Source: CAZXEU01 sp965207385
GTDB taxonomy: Bacteria; Bacteroidota; Rhodothermia; Rhodothermales; Bin80
Assembly: GCA_965207385.1 (NCBI GenBank)
Contig: CBDBLZ010000021.1
Location: 1,178,001-1,242,000, forward strand
Length of the DNA stretch: 64,000 nucleotides
Reading direction: 5' to 3'
Below are positions 43,995 to 52,387 of the stretch, piece by piece (the first letter of the stretch is position 1; each line of letters opens with the position of its first letter). A program made the translations under genes and the position numbers. A model generated the notes under the pieces. It was given only the letters and a program-made list of their open reading frames with translations, was not told the DNA's origin and made no database searches.

Positions 43995-44657
43995 TTATTT
44001 GGCCGCAAGCGCCTCGGAAGGCAGAAGGAAGAAATTCACGGTTATGAAGAGCGCTTCGTTGTCGGCGTAGGCGATACCAACGCCCGCCGTCACGTAAAGC
44101 TGGCTCAGCAGGTTGGCGCGGTGGCTGGGACTGTTCATCCAGCTGGTCAAGGCTTCGGCGACTATGCCCTTGTCGCTCTTCCAGGAAAAGTCGTACGTCT
44201 TATTACCCTTGCCGCTTGAGCGCACGCGGTATTCCGAATAGCGGGGGGTAAGCAGAAGATTCTCTCCAATGCCCCTGAGCGAATAAGCTCCCCGGTCCGC
44301 GAGTACAGGCATGCCAGCGTCCACGGCCCGGTCTTCCGGCTCCTGGCCGCGCGGATTTGTGTGCCCGAAAAATGACTGCCGGGCCATGTTCCTGCTGTGA
44401 TGTTCGGCGAGTCGGGCGAGGCTGCTGGACCAGGCAAGCGGAGCAAGCCCGTTCTTGAGGCGCTCTGCACTGATCCGGTCGTGAATGGCGCGGGCCAAGC
44501 GCTCGGTGTCCATGCGAGGCGCCTGGTCCGTGGTGCCCGCAGGCCACGGGGCTTCACATAGAAGCGAGGTAACGGCATCCGCGGGGGGCCGGCTTGCCGC
44601 ACATCCAAGCGACACTAGGATAAGCGCGGCACAGAGGCATTTCACTGCGTATGGCAT
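43995..44657 (-). CDS. CAP (SCP/YkwD-like) domain lipoprotein
   Basis: A 220-residue exported lipoprotein of the CAP superfamily. ATG 44657 begins MPYAVKCLCAALILVSLGC, whose LVSLGC ending is a lipobox; a TTG at 44669 would add four residues. The CAP domain (residues about 60-200) shows LARLAEHHSRNMARQSFFGH, GENLLLTPR and SWMNSPSHRANLLS, with the histidine and glutamate residues of the family cavity. Function is unknown in bacteria. It is convergent with the FG-GAP gene, seven bases away. A candidate promoter lies about 60 bases upstream. Confidence 0.88.
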   Translation of the reverse strand: MPYAVKCLCAALILVSLGCAASRPPADAVTSLLCEAPWPAGTTDQAPRMDTERLARAIHDRISAERLKNGLAPLAWSSSLARLAEHHSRNMARQSFFGHTNPRGQEPEDRAVDAGMPVLADRGAYSLRGIGENLLLTPRYSEYRVRSSGKGNKTYDFSWKSDKGIVAEALTSWMNSPSHRANLLSQLYVTAGVGIAYADNEALFITVNFFLLPSEALAAK

Positions 44658-44717
44658 GGCGCCTGCCAAATGGGGTGAAGCAGCCTCAGCGCATCACCGA
44701 CCAGGACTTCTATATTG

Positions 44718-44725
44718 CAAAACTA
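44718..44725 (-). promoter_or_regulatory. Candidate Bacteroidota-type -7 box for the CAP gene
   Basis: On the minus strand these bases read TAGTTTTG, an exact match to the TAnnTTTG -7 consensus of Bacteroidota housekeeping sigma factors, in the AT-rich gap between the ilvE terminator and the CAP start about 60 bases downstream. I do not see a matching TTTG at the expected -33 distance, so the call is tentative. Confidence 0.3.
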
Positions 44726-44765
44726 TAAATCACAAGGAATTAACGCAGGTTCAAGCGGCCTCCAA

Positions 44766-44800
44766 GAAAAAGGCGGGGCACTCATTCGAGCGTCCCGCCT
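44766..44800 (-). terminator. Intrinsic terminator after ilvE
   Basis: Read on the minus strand, AGGCGGGAC (44800-44792) pairs with GCCCCGCCT (44779-44771) with one G-U pair and a 12-base loop, followed at once by a run of five T (TTTTT, through 44767) and a C. It starts 32 bases after the ilvE stop and separates ilvE from the CAP gene. This is the clearest rho-independent terminator in the window. Confidence 0.8.
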
Positions 44801-44832
44801 GGCTGTCGTAGCAGTCGCAATGCCCGGAAGCT

Positions 44833-45741
44833 TCAGCTCACGGGCGTAAGCCAGCCGTAAGGATCATTGCCGGCCTGAACGATATCAAAAAATGCGTTCT
44901 GGAGTTCCTCTGTGATGGGCCCCCGACGACCTGCGCCAATGGTATACTTGTCCACCGACCGTATTGGCGTGATTTCCGCCGCCGTTCCGGTAAAGAACAG
45001 TTCATCAGCTATGTAGAGTGCTTCGCGCGGCATGTGCCTTTCTTCAACCGTGTAGCCGCGGTCTCTCGCGAGCCGGATCACGGCCCCGCGCGTGATTCCG
45101 GGCAGGATGGAAAGACTTGTCGGAGCAGTATAGAGCACGCGGTCACGAATCAGGAACAGGTTTTCGCCGCTGCCTTCGGCAACGTGGCCATCCGTACTCA
45201 ACATTATTCCTTCGACATAGCCGTTTAGGACGGCATTCATCTTGACCAGGCTTGCATTGAGGTAGTTGCCGGCTGCCTTGGCCATCGCGGGAAAGGTGTT
45301 GGGTGCCATTCGGTTCCAGGAAGAAACCTCGACATCCACGCCATCTTCAAGTGCCTCCTTTCCGAGGTAGGCCCCCCATTCCCAGACAGCGACAAATGTC
45401 TCGATCGGATTGGTCAAGGGATTTACACCCATGTTGCCAACACCCCGGAACATCACAGGACGTATGTAGCAGGCGGTCAGCCCACTGCGCCGAACGGTCT
45501 CCAGCGAAGCCTGTTCTAGCGCCGCCTGATCATATGGAGGCTCCATGCGGTGGATCCTGGCCGAATCCACAAGTCGCCTCATATGGCCGGAAAGGCAAAA
45601 TACCGCTGATCCCTGCGCGGTATTGTAGCAGCGGATACCTTCAAATACGGACGATCCGTAGTGCAGGGCATGTGACAGCACATGAATCTTGGCGTCGGCA
45701 AAGGGAATAAACTTCCCGTTGAACCATATGTCCGCTCCCAT
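44833..45741 (-). CDS. ilvE: Branched-chain amino acid aminotransferase
   Basis: A fold-type IV PLP aminotransferase (302 residues) for the last step of leucine, isoleucine and valine synthesis. Motifs include HALHYGSSVFEGIRCY near residue 27, the lysine region AKAAGNYLNASLVKMNAV near residue 155, EGSGENLFLI near residue 190 and the phosphate-binding ITRGAVIRLARD near residue 220; ELFFTGTAAEITPI near residue 250 is also characteristic. The start ATG abuts the stop of the glycosyltransferase gene with no gap (TAAATG). A strong terminator follows the gene. Confidence 0.95.
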   Translation of the reverse strand: MGADIWFNGKFIPFADAKIHVLSHALHYGSSVFEGIRCYNTAQGSAVFCLSGHMRRLVDSARIHRMEPPYDQAALEQASLETVRRSGLTACYIRPVMFRGVGNMGVNPLTNPIETFVAVWEWGAYLGKEALEDGVDVEVSSWNRMAPNTFPAMAKAAGNYLNASLVKMNAVLNGYVEGIMLSTDGHVAEGSGENLFLIRDRVLYTAPTSLSILPGITRGAVIRLARDRGYTVEERHMPREALYIADELFFTGTAAEITPIRSVDKYTIGAGRRGPITEELQNAFFDIVQAGNDPYGWLTPVS

Positions 45742-46527
45742 TTATCGCCGCTCTGTTTGAGTTGGCGGTGGTACAACGCGCAGTGGGGGATGTTCGGTCT
45801 TGCTCAATTGGGATGCTGCCCGATATTCCCGCCTGAGTTGCCGGCTGCGCCATGCAAGCGCTCCGATGGTTCTCAGAATCCCGATTCCCGCCCGCACAGT
45901 GCCGGAGACCGTTCCGGTGATCTTGGAGGTTCCGATTCGGCGCCGATACGATACAGGAACTTCGGCGATACGCAAACCGGCCAAGTGTGCCTTGATTTGC
46001 ATTTCGATGGTCCATCCAAAAGTACCGTCCTGCATTCGCAGCCGCAGCAACGGCCCCACTCGAACGGCACGGAATGGACCGAGGTCGCTGTAAGAGGCAT
46101 TCCAGATCAACTGCATCAGCGTGCAGGCCAGCCAGTTGCCTGCCCGGGCCTGAGGCAGCAGGGCTCCGCGCTGCGTCTTTCCGCGCGTGCGGCTGCCGAT
46201 TACCAGATCCGCCACCTGATTCCGGATCGGTGCTACCAGTTCGCGCATCTCCTGGGGAAAGTCACTGTAGTCGCCGTCAAGGAAAACCACAATCTCGGCT
46301 TGCCGGCGGCGCGCGTGCTCAATGCCGCGCAGGCAGGCAAAGCCGTAGCCGCGGCGCCCTTCCTTGATAACGGATGCTCCCGCCGCGCGTGCTACAAGAG
46401 CGGTGTTATCGTCAGATGCATTGTCCACCACCACGATTTCCTCTGCGACATCCCGCGGGATATCGGCGACAACCTTCGCTATGGCAGATTCCTCGTTATA
46501 CGCCGGAATAATGACGACGACGCGCAT
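45742..46527 (-). CDS. Family 2 glycosyltransferase (DPM1-like)
   Basis: A 261-residue cytoplasmic GT-A glycosyltransferase. The nucleotide-binding N terminus is VVVIIPAYNEESAIAKVV, the metal motif FLDGDYSDFPQEM is near residue 85, and VPVSYRRRIGTSKITGT near residue 210 is the dolichol-phosphate mannosyltransferase-type end. It transfers a sugar, probably to a lipid carrier; donor and acceptor are unknown. It has no C-terminal membrane helices. It lies in an apparent operon with ilvE downstream and the DUF4249 and TonB receptor genes upstream. Confidence 0.88.
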   Translation of the reverse strand: MRVVVIIPAYNEESAIAKVVADIPRDVAEEIVVVDNASDDNTALVARAAGASVIKEGRRGYGFACLRGIEHARRRQAEIVVFLDGDYSDFPQEMRELVAPIRNQVADLVIGSRTRGKTQRGALLPQARAGNWLACTLMQLIWNASYSDLGPFRAVRVGPLLRLRMQDGTFGWTIEMQIKAHLAGLRIAEVPVSYRRRIGTSKITGTVSGTVRAGIGILRTIGALAWRSRQLRREYRAASQLSKTEHPPLRVVPPPTQTERR

Positions 46528-46543
46528 GCCAGCACCAACGGTC

Positions 46544-47530
46544 CTAATCGGATCCGCTGGTCGGCGTGCTCCGTGCCAATACTCCGGGAACGTCCGGCCA
46601 GACCGGCTTCCAGGTGCGGCTGAGCGGACCCAGGGGCTCCATCAGATTGTAGCCCAGCACTCTTATCGTCGAGTCGGCCAGAAGCCACTCGACCGAAAAC
46701 CTGCCCACGGAACCAAGGAAGCCGAATCCATTGGTCACATTCGACCGGGTCCCGGGCTGGGCCAGCACCTCCGGATCAAAGACACCGCTAGGCTGGACGA
46801 ATTCGTCGTCGAGCACCGTTACAGTCATTCCCAGACCGGCAAGCGCGACGGACGAGGTAATGTCAATCTGCTTTGCCAGAGAGTCGCGGTCTCTGAGCAG
46901 GTCGATGTCGTATTGCCAGCCGCTCGCTTCCAGCGGACGCTGAACGGGAGCGTAAGGAAGCCGAATATCACGGAAGGTAAAGTCGCTCACCTGAAAAAAA
47001 CGGTACCAGATCTCGGAAGCGAAGGGCGCCATCGATAGTCCCTCCATCTGCAACGACTGGGTAACGACCAGGCGTGACCTGTTAGTAGTTATCAGGAACT
47101 CGATCACTTCCGGCTGGATGGTGATGGTGGGCTGCTCCGGCACCGTGGTCTCCGCGCTGGTAACCAGCTCGGAACCATCTGGCTGGATCTCGAGCCTGTA
47201 GGTATGCCCCGGGCGAATTCTGAACGGCGAGTAGTAGATAAAGCCGGGAGATCCATCGGCGTAGTAGACGAGGCTGTCACGCCAAGAGCGCGTCCGGCCG
47301 TTGGTCAGATCAATGGATCTGACGGCGATTTCCGGCACATCGGCAGACGGCGCAAGCGTTGGACGGATGGGGATGACACGCACAAACTGCGTGTCGCGCG
47401 CCATGTCAAGGGCGCCGAAGAGCGTAACCTGCTGATCACTTTCCAGGATCGGTGAAACGGATTCCTCGCAGGCCGCCAGTAGGCCGGCGAGCGCAAGCAC
47501 GCCGGCGGTCGTTAAGCACTTGTTCGGCAT
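46544..47530 (-). CDS. DUF4249 lipoprotein, partner of a TonB-dependent receptor
   Basis: A 328-residue lipoprotein; ATG 47530 begins MPNKCLTTAGVLALAGLLAAC, ending in a lipobox. The body matches DUF4249 by its early VTLFGALDMARDTQFVRV strand pattern, the middle PGHTYRLEIQPDGSELVTS and its place directly after a carboxypeptidase-regulatory-domain TonB receptor. Such pairs are common in Bacteroidota and resemble SusC/SusD-type uptake pairs, with unknown ligand. A GTG at 47548 overlaps the receptor stop by one base (TAGTG) and may be the real start; both give the same mature protein. Confidence 0.75.
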   Translation of the reverse strand: MPNKCLTTAGVLALAGLLAACEESVSPILESDQQVTLFGALDMARDTQFVRVIPIRPTLAPSADVPEIAVRSIDLTNGRTRSWRDSLVYYADGSPGFIYYSPFRIRPGHTYRLEIQPDGSELVTSAETTVPEQPTITIQPEVIEFLITTNRSRLVVTQSLQMEGLSMAPFASEIWYRFFQVSDFTFRDIRLPYAPVQRPLEASGWQYDIDLLRDRDSLAKQIDITSSVALAGLGMTVTVLDDEFVQPSGVFDPEVLAQPGTRSNVTNGFGFLGSVGRFSVEWLLADSTIRVLGYNLMEPLGPLSRTWKPVWPDVPGVLARSTPTSGSD

Positions 47531-47547
47531 TGGGAAACAGACGCTCA

Positions 47548-49803
47548 CTAGAATTCCAGTTTGAGGCCGACAGCGGGAATCAGCGGAAGCTGATTGAGGC
47601 GCTCCAGCGTAAACAGGTCAATGTAGAACAGATTTGTTCTGTCATACGCATTCGTGGCACTACCCTGGAGAGTGAGTACGGTGTGGTCCGAGATAGTAAT
47701 GGCTCTCTCCAGCGAAACATCCAGCCGGTGATACGTCGGAAGGCGCCCGCCATAGGGATAGCTGTAAAGAACGCGCGTTTGTCCGCGATCCTGGGTCAGG
47801 TCCGTGGGTCCCTCAAGGGCGATGAACTCGTCAAAGCCCAAGGCCTCACTGAACGGCAGACCCGAGCCAAACTGCCACCTGGCGTTCAGCACAAACCCCA
47901 GCAAGCGTATGCTTGCGAGCGCGTTCATCTGGTGCCGGCGGTCATGAGGTGGTGAGAAAGCATAGGCGCTGGAGCCGAACCAGTATTCGATCTCCGTCTG
48001 TTGCGCCAGATACTCCACTTCGCTGTACCCGTAATTGATGAAGCCGTAGAATGGCTGCGTAATGATCTCCAGTCTGCTGTCCAGGCCGACTACCGTGCCG
48101 TCAGCGGGCTGCAGCCGCGTCGTGAAGCGCGGGAAGGCGGACCACTCCGCAATACTCAGGTTGGACAATTCCTTGTAGAATCCCTCGGCGGCCAGCCGCA
48201 GCCAGGATGCGGGCGAAAACTGGTAGCCTCCTATCACGTGGAACGCGGTCGGGACCTCACCGCGCGGTGACGACGTCCACGCAGTAAACACGTCGCCCGC
48301 GTCCCGGCGGTCTGTCAAGCCCACGAATTCCTGGTGGTAAAGGCCCCCGGCCGCGCTTATCCTGTGAGGGCCCAGATCCAGGGTCACGCGTAGACGCGGT
48401 TCGATATAGTTGCGTCCCTTGCTCGGAAACGACTGGAACCGCAGGCCGGGCTGCATGGCAAGTCCGCCGGAAAGGTCAAAGTCCAGCTCCACATACCCCC
48501 CCGCCTCACTTACGAATTCCGTGTCCTCGGTTACGTTCTGAAAGAGCCCCCCGAGTGAACTCTGCAATTCATTGAGCCGGAAATAAAGTCCCCACGTAAT
48601 GTCGGTTGGGCTGGTAAAATGGGTAACGTTTGCACTGACGTTGACCTCGCGGGCGTCGGCCGACCTTTCCGGGTCTTCCTCTTGCCCGAACGAATTCTGA
48701 ACGCGGGAAGCGGAGATCAGAATCTCGGCATGGACCGGAATGCGCGTGGGCACCAGAACGTAACGGCCTCCGACCGCCGTGTTTTCCCAGGTGACCTGTC
48801 TGCTGACACTGTCGGCCTCGGCATCGGACTGCGCTCCGATGATTCCCTGATCGTATGAACGGATACCTGTTATGCTGGCCCGGCTGTTTTGCCCGAGCTC
48901 CGCGTGGATTTTGCCAAACTGATCGTTGAAACTGTATGGCAAGGGGGTGTCAACGATGCGGCTTGCTCCCTGCTCGATCACCGAAAAACGCCCTGACAAA
49001 AGCGCGGACACACGCCCGGGGAGGATGGGGCCCTCAAGCACGCCGGCGCTGATAAACGGTGCAGCTGATATTTCCCCCGAGACGCGCCGATTGTTGCCGT
49101 TGCGCGTGGAAACGTCGATTACGGACGACAGCCTGCCCCCGTATTTGGCTCCGAATCCGCCGGCGTAAACGTCGGTCACGTTCAGGATGCTGGCCGGGAT
49201 CGCGCTGTAGAACCCAATCAGGTGAAACGGCTGGTATACAAGCATGCCGTCCATCAAGACGAGATTCTGGGTGGGCTCTCCGCCCCGAATAAACAGCTGG
49301 CCGCCCTGATCGCCGCCGGCTACCACCCCCGGCATCGTTACGAGGTAGCTCGCCAGGTCGCCCGATAGGTCCGGCGACGGGATAAGGCTGATGTCCTGCG
49401 GGCGCACGGACTGGAGCCCTCCCGTCAGGCCCGCCGCGCCTGCGGCTTCCCGTTCCGCCTCCACAAGAAGCTCATCGAGGTCCATCTGCCCGAATTGCAG
49501 CTCGAAATTGTAGGGGCGAATTTCTCCGGCCTCAAATACAAGCGTATCCTGGTGCACCTGGTAGCCAATGAACGAGCCGGCAAGGTAGTATTCACCCGCG
49601 TCAATGCCCGAGACGGCATAAAAGCCATCCCGGTCAGTGGCACCACCCAAGAGGGCACCCGTGTCGTTGGTCAGGATGACGTTTACGTTCTGCAGCGGCT
49701 GGCCGTCCTCCGCATCGGTAACGTAGCCGCGGATGACGGCGTTCTGGGCGATCGCGTCGCTGAAGGCAGCCATGGCCAGCAAGGCCAGGGCGAGCATTCG
49801 CAT
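47548..49803 (-). CDS. TonB-dependent outer membrane receptor with carboxypeptidase-regulatory domain
   Basis: A TonB-dependent transporter of about 751 residues. A signal peptide (MLALALLAMAAFSDAIAQ) is followed by a carboxypeptidase regulatory-like domain at residues about 20-110 (GYVTDAEDGQPLQNVNVIL, GFYAVSGIDAGEYYLAGSF), a plug domain at about 125-240 (GQLFIRGGEPTQNLVLMDG) and a 22-strand-type barrel ending in VGLKLEF. The start is placed at ATG 49803 by the signal peptide; ATG 49830 is possible. It is the first gene of a unit with the DUF4249 lipoprotein. The ligand is unknown. Confidence 0.9.
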   Translation of the reverse strand: MRMLALALLAMAAFSDAIAQNAVIRGYVTDAEDGQPLQNVNVILTNDTGALLGGATDRDGFYAVSGIDAGEYYLAGSFIGYQVHQDTLVFEAGEIRPYNFELQFGQMDLDELLVEAEREAAGAAGLTGGLQSVRPQDISLIPSPDLSGDLASYLVTMPGVVAGGDQGGQLFIRGGEPTQNLVLMDGMLVYQPFHLIGFYSAIPASILNVTDVYAGGFGAKYGGRLSSVIDVSTRNGNNRRVSGEISAAPFISAGVLEGPILPGRVSALLSGRFSVIEQGASRIVDTPLPYSFNDQFGKIHAELGQNSRASITGIRSYDQGIIGAQSDAEADSVSRQVTWENTAVGGRYVLVPTRIPVHAEILISASRVQNSFGQEEDPERSADAREVNVSANVTHFTSPTDITWGLYFRLNELQSSLGGLFQNVTEDTEFVSEAGGYVELDFDLSGGLAMQPGLRFQSFPSKGRNYIEPRLRVTLDLGPHRISAAGGLYHQEFVGLTDRRDAGDVFTAWTSSPRGEVPTAFHVIGGYQFSPASWLRLAAEGFYKELSNLSIAEWSAFPRFTTRLQPADGTVVGLDSRLEIITQPFYGFINYGYSEVEYLAQQTEIEYWFGSSAYAFSPPHDRRHQMNALASIRLLGFVLNARWQFGSGLPFSEALGFDEFIALEGPTDLTQDRGQTRVLYSYPYGGRLPTYHRLDVSLERAITISDHTVLTLQGSATNAYDRTNLFYIDLFTLERLNQLPLIPAVGLKLEF

Positions 49804-49934
49804 GCGCGGAGCACTCCCGGAGTGAATCATCCTAGGCGTCAGGGCCGTGAGGGCCGCGCATGGCGGCTTGCGCTACCATACGGAACAGTGCGACCATGGG
49901 GAGATTTGATCGGTCCAGTGACTGGCGGCGGGTT

Positions 49935-50171
49935 ATGCGCAAACGACTTCGCGGTATACTCATTATTGTTGGGCTTGTTTTCTTTGCCTTGGTGATGCGG
50001 CGTGTGCTAAATCCGTTTGGCAGCAACGACTACGCCGAGATTCCGCACGGCAACCACGTGCACTATGTACCAAAGGACCGGGACCCTTCTGTTCCCATCA
50101 GCGCCTTTCCAACCAGTCCGCCCGGCGAGAATGAGCGCCTCTTGCCTGACGGCCGGATAGTGCCCCGCTGA
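49935..50171 (+). CDS. Small single-helix membrane protein
   Basis: A 78-residue protein of unknown family. Basic residues MRKRLRG precede one membrane helix (ILIIVGLVFFALVM), and the remaining ~55 residues are hydrophilic and proline-rich (VPISAFPTSPPGENERLLPD), probably outside the cytoplasm. I start at ATG 49935 because the topology makes sense from there; the frame is open to 49860. It is divergent from the TonB receptor and ends seven bases from the convergent AAA ATPase gene. Confidence 0.55.
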   Translation: MRKRLRGILIIVGLVFFALVMRRVLNPFGSNDYAEIPHGNHVHYVPKDRDPSVPISAFPTSPPGENERLLPDGRIVPR

Positions 50172-50177
50172 TTTCGA

Positions 50178-51671
50178 TTACTCATCCTCTGCCTCGCCCG
50201 TATCCAGCGACGACAGGACGCTGCCCATCAGGTCGCTGTACGTGGCGGCATCGCCGCGGGCAAATTCCTTGCCCAGCAGCGAATGCTGGTGCAATGCGTC
50301 CAGCACGAATTCCATCATCGAGGCTTTCTCGTCGCCGGATGCACCGGGCACGTGTTGCTTTACCAGCGACCTGAGTCCCTTTATGGTGCCAAGTCTGTCG
50401 CGGTAGCGCCGGTTAGACATGTCCGGATCAATGATGACCGAGTTGTCTGCGGCGAACCACTCCAGCACCGCGTTGTAGGTGCTGCGGCCATCTCCCTTTC
50501 TAGACGGGTCCGGAAAATACTGGGCGAATACGGCCTTTACCGCTCGCCCCGTAAGCAGCCTCGCCACGTTTTGTGCACCCTCGCGCTCGCCTTCATACAC
50601 CAGTTCCACCTTTCCCGTAATCGCGGCTTCAACATGCAAGAGGTCGCTGATACGAGCCGTGGCATGCGATTCCCCGTTTAGCAGGGCCCGGCGCTCGGCC
50701 GTCGAGATGAGCACCTCGAGCGCCGAGCGAGTCAGCCGCGCGGATACGCCGGATTTCTGGTCAACGTATTCGCTTTGCCGTGCCTCGAATGCGATCTGCT
50801 CCACAATTTCCCGGAAGAAATGCGGGACCGTAATCTGGGGCCCCGCGTCGCATCGCTGCTGCCAGGCTTCCTGCAGCGTAATCGCGATACCCAAATCAAT
50901 CGTTGCCGGGTAGTGGGTCAGAATCTGGCTGTCGAGCCGATCCTTGAGCGGCGTAATTATATTGCCGCGATTGGTGTAATCCTCTGGGTTGGCAGAGAAC
51001 ACCATCATGACATCCAAAGGGAAACGGATGTTGAACCCACGAATCTGTATGTCTTGCTCTTCGAGGATATTGAGCAGTCCCACCTGAATTCGAGCCTGCA
51101 GGTCCGGCAACTCGTTTATGGCGAATATGCCGCGGTTGGTGCGTGGAATGATTCCGTAGTGGATTACTTCTTCATCGGCATACGTGAGGCGGTTGTGCGC
51201 AGCCTTTATAGGGTCTATGTCACCGATGAGGTCGGCAATCGAAGTATCCGGAGTAGCCAGCTTTTCCCCGTAGCGCTCCGACCTGTGTAGCCAGTCGACC
51301 GGCGTATCGTCCCGCATGCGCAAGACCAGGTCGCGGGCAAACTTGGATACGGGTGCCAGCGGATTGTCGTTAATCTCGCTGCCGGCAACGACGGGCACGA
51401 ATTCGTCCAGAAGGTCGGGTAGCATGCGGATAAGACGGCTCTTCGCCTGGCCTCGCAGGCCCAGGAGGATGATGTCGTGCCGGCCCAGAATGGCATTCTG
51501 AAGCTGCGGGATAACCGTTCGGTCAAACCCGATGATGCCCGGGAAGACTTCGTCACCGCCATGAAGCTTTCGCATCAGGTTGCGGCGAAGCTCGTCCTTG
51601 ACGGGGTCTACGGCGTAACCGGACGCTCGCAGCTCACCCAGTGTCTTGACGTAGGTCGGTGGTTTCTTCAC
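50178..51671 (-). CDS. Magnesium chelatase subunit I-like AAA+ ATPase
   Basis: A AAA+ ATPase of about 497 residues of the BchI/ChlI-like group. Walker A is the variant ILLGLRGQAKSRLIRML near residue 75, Walker B-type NRGIFAINELPDLQARIQVG near residue 210, and VMMVFSANPEDYTNRGNII is the sensor region near residue 248. The C-terminal part is a helical lid. Chlorophyll synthesis is unlikely, as no other bch gene is seen; relatives outside phototrophs usually work with a VWA protein, but none is adjacent here. GTG 51671 fits the family N terminus (YVKTLGELRASGY); TTG 51740 is the longest alternative. Confidence 0.85.
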   Translation of the reverse strand: MKKPPTYVKTLGELRASGYAVDPVKDELRRNLMRKLHGGDEVFPGIIGFDRTVIPQLQNAILGRHDIILLGLRGQAKSRLIRMLPDLLDEFVPVVAGSEINDNPLAPVSKFARDLVLRMRDDTPVDWLHRSERYGEKLATPDTSIADLIGDIDPIKAAHNRLTYADEEVIHYGIIPRTNRGIFAINELPDLQARIQVGLLNILEEQDIQIRGFNIRFPLDVMMVFSANPEDYTNRGNIITPLKDRLDSQILTHYPATIDLGIAITLQEAWQQRCDAGPQITVPHFFREIVEQIAFEARQSEYVDQKSGVSARLTRSALEVLISTAERRALLNGESHATARISDLLHVEAAITGKVELVYEGEREGAQNVARLLTGRAVKAVFAQYFPDPSRKGDGRSTYNAVLEWFAADNSVIIDPDMSNRRYRDRLGTIKGLRSLVKQHVPGASGDEKASMMEFVLDALHQHSLLGKEFARGDAATYSDLMGSVLSSLDTGEAEDE

Positions 51672-52387
51672 GCTTGCTGAAACGTTTGCCGCATAATACG
51701 ACCTAGAGCTTGTTTGCGTGTAACCGCCTTTTGGATTCAATCGCGCAGTGAACGTTGCACTTACGCGATTCGGCAGGCGGGTTCCCGCTCTTTGACCGCG
51801 ACGACCGGATTGGCCGGGGGTGCGGATCCTCGGACGGCCGTCCCGGGCCTAGCTGAGTATTGCTGCGGCAGGTCCATCAGGACCAAAGCAAGCTTCGACC
51901 GCAGCGAATGGAAGCCCGTTGCGTGGCTGCGCTCCAATACTGCAAGCCTCTGGGGATCGTGTAACCGGAAACAGGCCCTCCCGCCGCTTACGCCCGTCGA
52001 ATAGCCTGGAGGAGCTGGAAGGGTCGTGATTCCCCCATCCCGGCGCATGCACCCCGCGCCCGGTTTGGCCGGAACCTTTGCCAGGTTGAGAATACATGGA
52101 AAATCTCGCATCGATCTTTCGAGAAGCTATCGGGCGACTGTTGCGGCAAATCAATCAGGTACGCGTTTGTCCGGTAAGTACTCCGAATGCTTGTTGGAAC
52201 TGCCAAGCTGGGCACAAGGCGTCAAGATCGGCACTAGGCACCACCGGATAGCCGGCGAGCGGACCTGAAGGCGGCATAACTGTAGGCATCACGCTCCAAA
52301 TCATCGATATTTGAGGTACCGCCGAGTTGTCAAGGTTCTGAGCATCGGGCGGTCGTTGCAGCGCGGAAAAGCAATGCGGGGCAAACT
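51672..52387. other. Gap of ~700 bases between the AAA ATPase and the adhesin gene
   Basis: The two flanking genes are divergent, so both promoters should be here. Open frames on both strands (for example minus 52111-51761) have translations without family character and poor starts, so I do not call a gene. I see no transposase remnant, tRNA or strong repeat. The base composition is like the chromosome in general and not like the adhesin. Confidence 0.4.

Noticed and set aside
50178..51671. Calling the AAA ATPase a chlorophyll-synthesis magnesium chelatase
   Set aside because: No bchD, bchH or other pigment gene is nearby, and this branch is widespread in non-phototrophs.
51761..52111. A 116-codon minus-strand frame in the gap before the adhesin
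   Set aside because: Its amino acid mix resembles translated non-coding GC-rich DNA and it has no ribosome site or family trait.
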